From an uncultured Collinsella sp. (lineage in GTDB: Bacteria; Actinomycetota; Coriobacteriia; Coriobacteriales; Coriobacteriaceae): a DNA stretch of 42,486 nucleotides. Location: positions 1-42,486 of the forward strand of contig CABULX010000001.1 of the NCBI GenBank assembly GCA_902492545.1. The letters are read 5' to 3'. This document shows positions 31,221-39,263 of the stretch, piece after piece (positions within the stretch are counted from its first letter, which is position 1; each line of letters opens with the position of its first letter). The position numbers and the translations under genes were made by a program. A model generated the notes under the pieces. The model saw only the letters and a program-made list of their open reading frames with translations. It was not told where the DNA came from and did not search any database.

Positions 31221-32411
31221 ATGGCCTTTACCAAGAAGACCGTCCGCGACATCGATGTCGACGGCAAGCGCGTTCTCGTCCGCGTTGACTTCAACGTGCC
31301 TATCAAGGATGGCGTCGTTGGCGACACCACCCGTATCAAGGCTGCCCTGCCCACCATCAACTATCTCGTTGAGCACAACGCTCGCGTCATCCTCATGAGC
31401 CACCTCGGCCGTCCCGATGGCACCGGCTTCCAGCCCGAGCTGTCCCTCGAGCCCGTCGCCAAGAAGCTCGCTGAGCTCTCTGGTCTCGACGTTGCCTTTG
31501 TCGCCGACACTTACGGCGAGAAGGCTGCCGAGGCCGTCGCTGCCGTCGAGCCGGGCAAGGTTCTCGTTCTCGAGAATGTCCGCTTCGATAAGCGTGAGAA
31601 GAAGAACGATCCCGAGATCGCCAAGAAGCTCGCTTCCTATGGTGACGTCTTCGTTCTCGATGCCTTCGGCACCGCTCACCGCGCCCAGGGTTCCGTCGTG
31701 GGCCCCGCCGCTTACCTGCCTGCCGTCGCTGGCTTCCTGCTTGAGAAGGAGGTCGACACGCTGACCGGCATCTTCGCCGAGCCCGAGCGCCCCTTCGTCG
31801 CCATCGTCGGCGGTTCCAAGGTTTCCTCCAAGATCGGCGTTCTCGATCACCTCATCGACTCCGCTGACACCCTGATCATCGGTGGCGGCATGGCCTACAC
31901 CTTCTTCCTGGCTCAGGGCCTGACCGTCGGTCAGTCCCTCAAGGAAGAGGACTGGGTCGAGCGCGCTGGCGAGATGCTCAAGAAGGCCGAGGAGAAGGGC
32001 GTCAAGATCCTGCTCCCCATCGACAACCGCGTTGCCGATCACTTTGGCGAGGACGCTGTCCCCGAGGTTGTCGCTTCCGACGCTATCCCCGACGATCGTG
32101 AGGGTATGGACATCGGCCCCAAGACCGAGGAGCTTTACGCTGAGGCCGTCAAGGGCGCCAAGACCGTGTTCTGGAACGGCCCCATGGGCGTCTTCGAGTT
32201 CGACAACTTCGCTCACGGCACCCAGGCTATCGCCGAGGCTGTCGCCGAGGCCGACTGCACCTCGATCATCGGCGGTGGCGACTCCGTCGCAGCTGTCAAC
32301 AAGTTCAGCTTGGCCGACAAGATGAGCTGGATCTCCACCGGCGGTGGCGCTTCCATGGAGCTCGTCGAGGGTAAGGCCCTGCCCGGAGTGGAGGCGCTTC
32401 TCGATGCCTAA
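31221..32411 (+). CDS. pgk: Phosphoglycerate kinase
   Basis: This glycolytic kinase makes ATP from 1,3-bisphosphoglycerate. The 396-residue protein has the N-terminal substrate motifs RVLVRVDFNVP and MSHLGRPDG, LVLENVRF, DAFGTAHR, the hinge, and the nucleotide site FWNGPMGVFE with the C-terminal GGGDSVAAV. The start is ATG 31221, with GAAAGG about 11 bases upstream. Its last 8 bases overlap the tpiA start, suggesting translational coupling of the two. Confidence 0.98.
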   Translation: MAFTKKTVRDIDVDGKRVLVRVDFNVPIKDGVVGDTTRIKAALPTINYLVEHNARVILMSHLGRPDGTGFQPELSLEPVAKKLAELSGLDVAFVADTYGEKAAEAVAAVEPGKVLVLENVRFDKREKKNDPEIAKKLASYGDVFVLDAFGTAHRAQGSVVGPAAYLPAVAGFLLEKEVDTLTGIFAEPERPFVAIVGGSKVSSKIGVLDHLIDSADTLIIGGGMAYTFFLAQGLTVGQSLKEEDWVERAGEMLKKAEEKGVKILLPIDNRVADHFGEDAVPEVVASDAIPDDREGMDIGPKTEELYAEAVKGAKTVFWNGPMGVFEFDNFAHGTQAIAEAVAEADCTSIIGGGDSVAAVNKFSLADKMSWISTGGGASMELVEGKALPGVEALLDA

Positions 32412-33171
32412 TCGCACCCTTCTTATCGCTGGTAACTGGAAGATGAACAACGACGTCGCCGAGGCTGCCAAGCTCGCCGACGAGCTGGCCCAGGCTCTGC
32501 CCGAGGTTCCGGCTGGCGTCGAGGTGCTCGTCTGCCCTCCGACCATCGACATCACCACGGTTCATGACCGTATTCAGGCTGCCCCCATCGCCCTCGGTGC
32601 ACAGAACGTGTACTGGGAGGCCAAGGGTGCCTTCACCGGTGAGTCCTCTTGCGACATGCTCAAGTCCGCTGGCTGCACCTACTGCATCATCGGTCACTCC
32701 GAGCGTCGCGACTACTTCCACGAGACCGACGAGGACCAGAACAAGAAGGCCAAGGCTCTCGTTGCCGCCGGTCTTGTTCCCGTCTTCTGCTGCGGCGAGT
32801 CCCTCGAGGTCCGCGAGGCTGGCACCTATGTCGAGCACGTCGTGAACCAGGTCAAGGCAGGCCTTGCTGGCCTTGAGATCACCTGCCCCAAGCAGGTCGT
32901 CGTCGCCTACGAGCCCATCTGGGCCATCGGCACCGGCAAGACCGCTACCGCCGAGGACGCTCAGGAGGTCTGCGGCGCTATCCGTGAGACCCTCAAGGAG
33001 ATGTTCGGCGAGGAGCTTGCTAACGGCATCCGCGTTCTCTATGGTGGCTCTGCCAAGCCCGGCAACATCGCCGAGCTCGTCGCCAAGCCCGACGTTGACG
33101 GCGCCCTCGTGGGCGGCGCTTCGCTCAAGGCTGCCGACTTCGCCTCTATGGTCGTCAAGGCAGGCGAGTAG
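32404..33171 (+). CDS. tpiA: Triosephosphate isomerase
   Basis: This enzyme interconverts dihydroxyacetone phosphate and glyceraldehyde-3-phosphate. The 255-residue TIM barrel has Lys13 in GNWKMN, His98 in IIGHSERR, the catalytic Glu170 in AYEPIWAIGTG with loop 6, and YGGSAKPGN near the C-terminus. The start is ATG 32404, inside the end of pgk; the longer in-frame extension upstream lies wholly within pgk and is rejected. gpmI begins 5 bases after the stop. Confidence 0.98.
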   Translation: MPNRTLLIAGNWKMNNDVAEAAKLADELAQALPEVPAGVEVLVCPPTIDITTVHDRIQAAPIALGAQNVYWEAKGAFTGESSCDMLKSAGCTYCIIGHSERRDYFHETDEDQNKKAKALVAAGLVPVFCCGESLEVREAGTYVEHVVNQVKAGLAGLEITCPKQVVVAYEPIWAIGTGKTATAEDAQEVCGAIRETLKEMFGEELANGIRVLYGGSAKPGNIAELVAKPDVDGALVGGASLKAADFASMVVKAGE

Positions 33172-33176
33172 GACAT

Positions 33177-34730
33177 ATGGCACAGCGTCATCTTCCTGCA
33201 CTCCTGATCATCATGGACGGCTGCGGCCTGGCTCCGGCCGATGGCGAGAACGCCGTCGCCGCTGCCAAGACGCCCTTCCTTGATAGCCTGTACGAGAAGT
33301 ATCCTCACACCACGCTCGGCGCTTCGGGCGAGGACGTGGGCCTTCCCGACGGCCAGATGGGCAACTCCGAGGTGGGTCACCTCAACATCGGTGCCGGTCG
33401 CATCGTGTTCCAGGAGCTTTCGCGCATCAACAACGCCATCAAGGACGGCTCCATCGCCAAGAACGAGGTTTTCGTCAAGGCTATGGACGATGTCAAGGCC
33501 GAGGGCAAGACTCTCCACCTCATGGGCCTTATGAGCCCTGGCGGTGTTCATTCTCACATGAACCACGTCGAGGCTCTGGTCAAGATGGCTGCCCAGCATG
33601 GCGTCAAGACCGTTCGCGTCCACGCCTTCATGGATGGCCGCGACGTCGACCCGCAGTCCGGTGCCGGTTACATGAGTGAGTTCTGCGCCTTCCTGGCTAA
33701 GATCTCCGAGGAGACCGGTTGCGACGCTCGCGTTGCCACCGTCTCGGGCCGTTATTGGGCCATGGACCGCGATAATCGTTGGGAGCGCATCCAGCGCGCC
33801 TACGATGTCATGGTCAACGCGTCCGATGCTGATACCGACCCCGTTGCCGGTATCAAGGCCTACTACGAGAAGGATCCGCGCGGCGACGAGTTCGTCGAAC
33901 CCTTCGCTGCCCACAACGAGGGCATCCACGAGGGCGACGCGGCCATCTTCTTCAACTTCCGTCCCGACCGCGCTCGTCAGATGACCCGCGTGTTCACGGA
34001 CAAGGAGTTCGACGGCTTTGAGCGCGAGCAGATCAAGCTTTCGCACTTTGTGACGATGACCGAGTACGATCCGACGTTTGACGTCGAGGTCGCCTTCCCC
34101 AAGACGTTCCCCGAGAACGTCCTGGCCGACGTCATCGCCGCCAATGGCCTGAAGCAGCTGCACACCGCCGAGACCGAGAAGTACGCCCACGTGACGTTCT
34201 TCCTCAACGGCGGCATCGAGGAGCCCAAGGAGGGCGAGGAGCGCGTGCTCGTCGCTTCCCCCAAGGTCGCTACCTACGATCTGCAGCCCGAGATGAGTGC
34301 TCCCGAGGTTACCGAGAAGCTTGTCGCCGCCATCAACGAGGATCGCGCTGATTTCTACATCGTGAACTTCGCGAACTGCGACATGGTTGGCCACACCGGT
34401 GTCTTCGACGCCGCCGTTAAGGCCGTCGAGGCTGTTGACGATGCCCTGTCCAAGGTTGTCCCGGCGATTCTCGCCAAGGGCGGCTTTGCGCTGATTACCG
34501 CCGACCACGGCAACGCCGATCACATGTTTGACGTTGCTTCCGACGGTTCCAAGCATCCGTTTACGGCTCACACCACCAACCGCGTGCCGTTCATCATTGT
34601 TGATGAGAAGGCACAGCTCACCGGTATCGAGGACGGCCGTCTTTCCGATATCGCTCCGACCATGCTCACCATGGCTGGTATTGAGCCTTCCGCCGAGATG
34701 ACGGGTCGCGTGCTCGCCACCGAGGCCTAA
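33177..34730 (+). CDS. gpmI: Phosphoglycerate mutase, 2,3-BPG-independent
   Basis: This Mn-dependent mutase of the alkaline phosphatase superfamily interconverts 3- and 2-phosphoglycerate. The 517-residue protein has the metal site IIMDGCG (Asp near residue 14), the phospho-serine in GQMGNSEVGH, the HAFMDGRDV loop, FNFRPDRARQ, and the second metal set NCDMVGHTG and ITADHGNAD, with FTAHTTNRVPF. It completes a gap-pgk-tpiA-gpmI glycolytic string. An intrinsic terminator ends the unit, and the RAYT element lies directly beyond it. In many actinobacteria tpi is followed by secG without gpmI. Confidence 0.97.
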   Translation: MAQRHLPALLIIMDGCGLAPADGENAVAAAKTPFLDSLYEKYPHTTLGASGEDVGLPDGQMGNSEVGHLNIGAGRIVFQELSRINNAIKDGSIAKNEVFVKAMDDVKAEGKTLHLMGLMSPGGVHSHMNHVEALVKMAAQHGVKTVRVHAFMDGRDVDPQSGAGYMSEFCAFLAKISEETGCDARVATVSGRYWAMDRDNRWERIQRAYDVMVNASDADTDPVAGIKAYYEKDPRGDEFVEPFAAHNEGIHEGDAAIFFNFRPDRARQMTRVFTDKEFDGFEREQIKLSHFVTMTEYDPTFDVEVAFPKTFPENVLADVIAANGLKQLHTAETEKYAHVTFFLNGGIEEPKEGEERVLVASPKVATYDLQPEMSAPEVTEKLVAAINEDRADFYIVNFANCDMVGHTGVFDAAVKAVEAVDDALSKVVPAILAKGGFALITADHGNADHMFDVASDGSKHPFTAHTTNRVPFIIVDEKAQLTGIEDGRLSDIAPTMLTMAGIEPSAEMTGRVLATEA

Positions 34731-34756
34731 GAGAAAACTCCAAGCGTTTTCTTGTA

Positions 34757-34789
34757 GGGGGTTGCCCATATTTGGGCAATCCCCTTTTT
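34757..34789 (+). terminator. Intrinsic terminator after gpmI
   Basis: A 12-bp stem with one G-T pair (34757-34768 with 34773-34784) and a 4-base loop is followed by five Ts (34785-34789). The left end of the RAYT element begins immediately after this T-tract. Confidence 0.9.
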
Positions 34790-34826
34790 CTGCCATTTGG
34801 GGACGGGGTAGAAATGGTAGAAATAG
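34787..34826. repeat. Left end of the RAYT element (REP-like hairpin)
   Basis: A hairpin of 12 pairs with one G-T (34787-34798 with 34812-34823) encloses a GGGGACGGGGTAG loop. The block from 34801 to 34826 is repeated in inverted form at 35731-35756 with one mismatch, and the flanking CTGCCA (34790-34795) is also shared. It carries two GTAGAAAT copies; GTAG is the tetranucleotide many RAYT enzymes recognise beside a REP hairpin. Confidence 0.7.
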
Positions 34827-34963
34827 TTTTCCTCTAAAGCTTGACTTTCCGTTTGCCTGTGATGGTTTGCCGCTGGCTAGTTTTCTTTCGTTGCCAACCT
34901 TGTATTAATGCCTATCTGGGTAGAGTCTGATGCAAACACGCTTGCGGATTGTGAGGTCCAGCA

Positions 34964-35713
34964 ATGACGAGGCAGGCCAGAGTTAAGTCCCCCTACGGCT
35001 ATTACCACGTGATGATGAGAGGCTGTGGCAAGCAGTATCTATTCGAAGAGAATTATCAGCGCAGGTTTTTCTTGTCCGTAGCTGGCGAAGCATGCACGCA
35101 GTACAAGGCATCGCTGTGCGCCTGGTGCCTCATGGACAACCACGTGCATATGCTGCTTTCTGATCACGAGGACCATATGTGGGAGATTATCCATTACATA
35201 GGAACCCTCTATGGTCAGTTTTTCAACAGGGTGACCGGACGCTGTGGCCCTGTATTTCAGGATCGCTATAAAAGTAAGCCAATCGAGTCTAACGACTATT
35301 TTATGCAAGCAATTCGCTATATTCACGATAATCCGATTGAGCTGGGTTGCCGTCCGGAATGCTACCAATGGAGCAGCTATCAAGCCTACCTTGGTGAAGG
35401 CGGCCATCTGGACCGAAGCATCCTATTTAGTTTAATCGGCGGACAGGGAAATTTTGAATCCTTTAGCAAATCGGGCCGCAAGGATACCTATGCATTGAAT
35501 ACGGGTCGTTCGATGACGGTATTTGAGCAGGAGCGCAAGGCTAGGGGAGTTCTGAACGGCATGGATCCCCGAGACGTCATAGGGCTTCCCGGTCCATTTG
35601 AACGTGCCGAGGCTGTTCGAAGGCTGTATGAGGCTGGCTTTAGTGAGCGACAGATTGTCCGTCTTACGGGGCTTGGACGCTATGTCGTTCAAACTGCTGT
35701 CAAATCACTTTAA
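34964..35713 (+). CDS. REP-associated tyrosine transposase (Y1, HUH family)
   Basis: This is a single-strand DNA nuclease of the TnpA/RAYT (Y1_Tnp) family, acting on REP-like hairpins. The 249-residue protein begins with the family start (RVKSPYGYYHVMMRGCGKQYLF), has the H-x-H metal site of HUH enzymes in MDNHVHMLL, FQDRYKSKPI, and the catalytic Tyr in QAIRYIHDNP. The C-terminal part (GFSERQIVRLTGLGRYVVQ) resembles a helix-turn-helix. The start is ATG 34964, with GTGAGG 7 bases ahead. Codon use is less C-biased than in gpmI or secG. The reading frame is intact, so it may be active. Confidence 0.9.
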   Translation: MTRQARVKSPYGYYHVMMRGCGKQYLFEENYQRRFFLSVAGEACTQYKASLCAWCLMDNHVHMLLSDHEDHMWEIIHYIGTLYGQFFNRVTGRCGPVFQDRYKSKPIESNDYFMQAIRYIHDNPIELGCRPECYQWSSYQAYLGEGGHLDRSILFSLIGGQGNFESFSKSGRKDTYALNTGRSMTVFEQERKARGVLNGMDPRDVIGLPGPFERAEAVRRLYEAGFSERQIVRLTGLGRYVVQTAVKSL

Positions 35714-35730
35714 TAGATGAAAATCAAGAG

Positions 35731-35767
35731 CTATTTCTGCCATTTCTACCCCGTCCTTGAGTGGCAG
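35731..35767. repeat. Right end of the RAYT element
   Basis: An inverted copy of the left end: 25 of 26 bases match over 35731-35756 against 34801-34826, and TGGCAG (35762-35767) pairs with the left CTGCCA. A CTGCCA/TGGCAG hairpin can form within this end as well (35738-35743 with 35762-35767). It lies 18 bases after the transposase stop. Confidence 0.7.
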
Positions 35768-35833
35768 GTAGGGGAGAGCGGGGGATTGTGGTACAGTACT
35801 GGAGTTTGAATTGTTCTATTAAGGAGCTTATCT

Positions 35834-36088
35834 ATGGGTCCGTTCCAGATTCTTCTGTTTGTCGTTTGGGCTGTTTCTGCCGTGGCGCTGACGATTCTCG
35901 TCCTGATGCATTCCGGTAAGGGTACCGGCGTTTCGGATATGATTGCCAGCTCGCTGTATAACTCCAGCTCAGCCACAGGCGTTATGGAGCAGAACCTTGA
36001 CCGCCTGACCGTCATCATGGCTGTCGTGTTTGCTGCGTGCGTCGTGCTGTGCATGTTCTTCTTCCCGCAGGGCATCGTGGGCTACTAA
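35834..36088 (+). CDS. secG: Protein translocase subunit SecG
   Basis: SecG is the small membrane subunit of the SecYEG channel, aiding SecA-driven export. The 84-residue protein has two hydrophobic helices (about 3-25 and 58-80) linked by a Gly/Ser-rich loop that carries the family pattern LMHSGKGTGVSDM. The start is ATG 35834, with AAGGAG 8 bases ahead. Position after the glycolytic genes matches the actinobacterial tpi-secG order, apart from gpmI and the RAYT element. A terminator follows 25 bases after the stop. Confidence 0.93.
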   Translation: MGPFQILLFVVWAVSAVALTILVLMHSGKGTGVSDMIASSLYNSSSATGVMEQNLDRLTVIMAVVFAACVVLCMFFFPQGIVGY

Positions 36089-36113
36089 GCATCGGCGTAT
36101 ATACGTTTGCAAT

Positions 36114-36140
36114 GGGTCTCGCATGTGCGGGACCCTTTTT
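36114..36140 (+). terminator. Intrinsic terminator after secG
   Basis: A 9-bp stem with one T-G pair (36114-36122 with 36127-36135) and an ATGT loop is followed by five Ts (36136-36140). Confidence 0.88.
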
Positions 36141-36250
36141 GTTTACATATTTGTAACAGAGTCAAAATATCCCCACATACTTCGCCCAACTAAAGAAATT
36201 CTCGACCGTTAACCGGAATTAGCCCCAAATCGTGCATAAAATGCGCTACT

Positions 36251-36262
36251 GTATTGCAATAC
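36251..36262. promoter_or_regulatory. Perfect 12-base palindrome upstream of oppA
   Basis: GTATTGCAATAC is fully self-complementary and lies 117 bases before the oppA start, in a 290-base gap without genes. Its size and position suit an operator for a dimeric regulator. No convincing -35/-10 pair was found close to it; TTTACA (36142-36147) is the best -35-like hexamer upstream and TTGACG (36328-36333) downstream. Confidence 0.35.
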
Positions 36263-36265
36263 GTT

Positions 36266-36300
36266 GGTCCGCTTTGTATAACCAGCCAAAACGGCGGACC
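36266..36300 (+). other. Leader hairpin upstream of oppA
   Basis: GGTCCGC-TTTG (36266-36276) pairs with CAAA (36287-36290) and GCGGACC (36294-36300), leaving a 3-base bulge on the 3' side and a 10-base loop. No T-tract follows. If the message starts upstream, this would be a structured leader about 80 bases before the ribosome site. Confidence 0.35.
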
Positions 36301-36378
36301 GCGTTTGAATGGTTCGATTGGGCTGTCTTGACGTTGCCCGACCGAACTTACTTTGTCCTATCTCATAAGGAGGATGGC

Positions 36379-38055
36379 ATGGCTGATTCTATGTTCCACC
36401 AGCCCGTTATGGGTCGTCGCGCCTTTGTCGGCGGTACCCTTGCTGCGAGCTCCATGGCTTTTCTTGCCGCATGCGGCAAGAAGGGCGGCGACGCTTCCGG
36501 TTCTGAGTCCGGTTCGACGCTGAACTTCTACATCAACAACCCGGTCTGCATCGACCCCTATAACGTCCAGGAGGACCAGGGCACTCAGGTCGAGTACCAG
36601 CTCTTTGATGCTCTGACCTCTTATGACGCCGAGAAGGGCGAGATCGTTCCGCTGGCTTGCGAGTCCTTTGAGGCCAACGACGACGCCACCGAGTTCACCT
36701 TCAAGATCAAGAAGGCCAAGTTCCACAACGGTGACGACGTTACCTCCAAGTCCTTCAAGCTCGGTTGGGAGCGTCTGGTCAACACCAAGTCGGCCATCGC
36801 TACCGAGTACGGCCCTTCCGAGGTCTCCTATCACCTTTCCATGGTCGAGGGTTATGACGACCTGCTTGCCGGTAACGTTACCGAGCTCAGCGGTGTTACT
36901 TGCCCCGACGATGAGACCCTCGTCGTCAAGCTGTCTTCCGCTTACGCCGACTTCCCCTTCGTCGCCTCTCACCCGGCTCTGGCCCCGGTTCCCGAGTGCG
37001 CCGAGTCTGATGTCAAGAGCTTCTACCTTGCACCGGTCGGTAACGGCCCGTTCATGATGGACGGCAAGTGGGAGGATGGTCAGGAGATCAACCTCAAGAA
37101 GTTCGACGATTACTATGGCGACAAGGCCAAGATCGATGGCATCCACTTCCAGGTCATCAAGGACATGGAGACCGCTTACAAGGAGTTCCAGGCCGGTAAC
37201 CTCGATGTCTGCGACGTTCCCGTCGCTCAGATCGATGCCGCCAAGAAGGATCGCGGCGTGTCCAAGGACGGCTACACCATGGGTGACGGCGAGCGCATGC
37301 TGCTCGGCGCCGAGCCTTCCACCTACTATCTGACCTGCAACACCACGGCCGAGCCGTTCAACAACGCCGACCTGCGTAGGGGCATCTCCCTGGCCATCAA
37401 CCGTGAGGCCATCTGCAAGACCATCTTCAAGGGTACCCGTACCCCTGCCGACGGCATTGTTCCTCCGGGCATCGATGGCTACAAGGAGGGCGCATGGGAG
37501 TTCTGCGCCTACGATGTCGACAAGGCTAACGAGTACCTCGACAAGGTTGCTCCCGCTGGCGCTAACGGGGATCGTGGCATTAGCGTGACCCTGTCCTACA
37601 ACCAGGACGGCGGTCACAAGGAGATCATGGAGTCCATCATCGGCGACCTCGCCAAGGTTGGCGTTACCGCTGTCTCCGATACCCCTGAGTGGTCTGCCCT
37701 GCTCGAGCAGTATCAGAACTTTAACTATCAGTTCGGTCGTCTGGGTTGGATTGCCGACTACCCGATTATGGACAACTTCCTGTATCCGCTGTTCCACTCT
37801 GACTCCCTCGGTGGCGACAACCGTTCCGGTTACAACAACCCCGAGTTCGACGCCAAGGTCAACGAGGCTCGCACTACTGTTGACGACGAAGAGCGCGTCG
37901 CTAAGATGCAGGAGGCTGACGCTATGGTCGCTGCCGACTGCCCGGTCATCCCGGTGATGTTCTACACGCACACCATCGTCGGCTCCGATCGCATCAAGCA
38001 CCTCTATGTCGATCCGCAGAAGCACGCCGAGCTGGGTACCGCTGAGCTCGCCTAA
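36379..38055 (+). CDS. oppA: Oligopeptide ABC transporter substrate-binding lipoprotein
   Basis: This is an extracellular lipoprotein of the family-5 binding proteins, probably capturing oligopeptides. Of 558 residues, the signal region (GRRAFVGGTLAASSMAFLAAC) has a twin-arginine-like pair and a lipobox L-A-A-C. The mature part has the OppA/MppA pattern LNFYINNPVCIDPYNVQEDQGTQVEYQLFDAL in outline, the FKIKKAKFHNGDDVTSKSFKLGW motif and NADLRRGISLAINREAI. The start is ATG 36379, with an excellent AAGGAGG ahead; the longer upstream frame has no site. It heads a five-gene opp operon. Substrate class is inferred from family and from the complete oppBCDF set. Confidence 0.9.
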   Translation: MADSMFHQPVMGRRAFVGGTLAASSMAFLAACGKKGGDASGSESGSTLNFYINNPVCIDPYNVQEDQGTQVEYQLFDALTSYDAEKGEIVPLACESFEANDDATEFTFKIKKAKFHNGDDVTSKSFKLGWERLVNTKSAIATEYGPSEVSYHLSMVEGYDDLLAGNVTELSGVTCPDDETLVVKLSSAYADFPFVASHPALAPVPECAESDVKSFYLAPVGNGPFMMDGKWEDGQEINLKKFDDYYGDKAKIDGIHFQVIKDMETAYKEFQAGNLDVCDVPVAQIDAAKKDRGVSKDGYTMGDGERMLLGAEPSTYYLTCNTTAEPFNNADLRRGISLAINREAICKTIFKGTRTPADGIVPPGIDGYKEGAWEFCAYDVDKANEYLDKVAPAGANGDRGISVTLSYNQDGGHKEIMESIIGDLAKVGVTAVSDTPEWSALLEQYQNFNYQFGRLGWIADYPIMDNFLYPLFHSDSLGGDNRSGYNNPEFDAKVNEARTTVDDEERVAKMQEADAMVAADCPVIPVMFYTHTIVGSDRIKHLYVDPQKHAELGTAELA

Positions 38056-38152
38056 GAGTTTGCAGCTTCCGTGAGGGTCAAGTATTTACGTAGACCTCAT
38101 GGGAAACATACAGTTCTCCCTAACCTGGGGTAAACTGGCTGATGGTAATTTT

Positions 38153-38180
38153 GGGATGCCGGTCTGGCGATCGGCATCCC
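38153..38180 (+). terminator. Intercistronic hairpin between oppA and oppB
   Basis: A 12-bp stem with one G-T pair (38153-38164 with 38169-38180) and a TGGC tetraloop lies 97 bases after oppA. The tail ATTTAGGTT is only mildly T-rich, so partial termination is likely. TAAACT (38131-38136) just before it might be a -10 of an internal promoter. Confidence 0.6.
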
Positions 38181-38211
38181 ATTTAGGTTAATCCCTAGAT
38201 AGGGGAGTGGT

Positions 38212-39249
38212 ATGGGTAAGTACATCGTTAAACGTGTGCTTCAGTTCATCCCGGTATTTTTGGGCGTTACGCTGATTCTGTTCGCCCTCCAGAATATCGT
38301 GCCGGGAGATCCGATCAAGCTGATCGGTGGAGACAAGGCTCTGTCCCCCGAGGTGGAGCTTCAGCTTCGCGTCCGCTATCACCTGGTCCAGTCGGACGAG
38401 GACGGCAACGCGATCCTTGACGAGAACGGCGACCCCGTTCAAACGTCGCTCGTGGACCGTTACTTGTATTACATGAACGGCCTGCTTCATGGCGATCTGG
38501 GCAATTCGTATCAGCGCAAGCTGCCGGTTACGGATATCTTTGCCCAGAAGTATCCGTATACGGTCAAACTTGCCGCGTGCGCCATCGTGCTCGAGGCAAT
38601 TATGGGTATCGGTGCGGGTATCATTTCGGCGGTAAAGCGTTATTCCTTCTGGGATATTTTGGTAACGCTCACCACGTCGATCCTCGTTGCGGTCCCGGCC
38701 TTCTGGCTCGGTATGTTGCTGCAGCTGTTCTTTGGCGTCATCCTCAAGGACGCCACGGGCGGTGCAATCTCCATGCCGATCTCGGGTGCCGGCGGTTCCA
38801 GCTCTCAGTATCAGGATTGGATGCACTATGTGCTTCCGACCATTACGCTGGCTTCGGTTTCGACCGCTTATGCTGCGCGCATCATGCGCTCGCAGCTGCT
38901 TGACGTCATGAACCAGGATTACATCCGTACGGCAAAGGCCAAGGGTCTCTCCAATCGTGCGATCATCGTCAAGCATGCGCTTAAGAATGCACTCATCCCC
39001 GTCGTTACCTATATTGGTGTCGACTTTGGCGGCATGCTTTCGGGCGCCATCCTGACCGAGACGGTCTTTAACTGGCCCGGTATCGGCTATGAGGTCTATC
39101 GCGCCATTAGCATGCGTGACTGGCCCATCGTTATGGGCGGCGTTACGCTCATCGTCGTCGTCGTTATGGTGATCAACCTGCTCGTCGACATTAGCTATGC
39201 ATTCCTCGACCCGCGCATCCGCCTTGGCGGTCCGTCGGATAAGGCCTAA
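38212..39249 (+). CDS. oppB: Oligopeptide ABC transporter permease
   Basis: This is an inner-membrane permease of the OppB/DppB family with 345 residues and about six helices. It begins MGKYIVKRVLQFIPVFLGVTLILFAL, has the external NIVPGDPIKLIGGDKALSPEV loop, the EAA-type cytoplasmic loop AKGLSNRAIIVKHALKNALIP, and ends SYAFLDPRIRLG. The start is ATG 38212, with AGGGGAG 4 bases ahead. oppC follows after 14 bases with its own ribosome site. Confidence 0.94.
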   Translation: MGKYIVKRVLQFIPVFLGVTLILFALQNIVPGDPIKLIGGDKALSPEVELQLRVRYHLVQSDEDGNAILDENGDPVQTSLVDRYLYYMNGLLHGDLGNSYQRKLPVTDIFAQKYPYTVKLAACAIVLEAIMGIGAGIISAVKRYSFWDILVTLTTSILVAVPAFWLGMLLQLFFGVILKDATGGAISMPISGAGGSSSQYQDWMHYVLPTITLASVSTAYAARIMRSQLLDVMNQDYIRTAKAKGLSNRAIIVKHALKNALIPVVTYIGVDFGGMLSGAILTETVFNWPGIGYEVYRAISMRDWPIVMGGVTLIVVVVMVINLLVDISYAFLDPRIRLGGPSDKA

Positions 39250-39263
39250 GGGAGGTACGTCTC

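Larger units (their letters stand above)
34790..35767 (+). mobile_element. REP-associated tyrosine transposase (RAYT) element
   Basis: A single Y1 transposase gene is bracketed by 37-nt imperfect inverted repeats (34790-34826 and 35731-35767). There is no second gene and no obvious target duplication. The element lies between gpmI and secG, inserted just after the gpmI terminator. Its base composition is less GC-rich than its neighbours, consistent with recent arrival. Confidence 0.7.

Noticed and set aside
36142..36170. TTTACA-17-AAATAT as the oppA promoter
   Set aside because: The -35 is good and the spacing right, but the -10 matches only three of six positions and would give a leader of about 200 bases; not strong enough to list.
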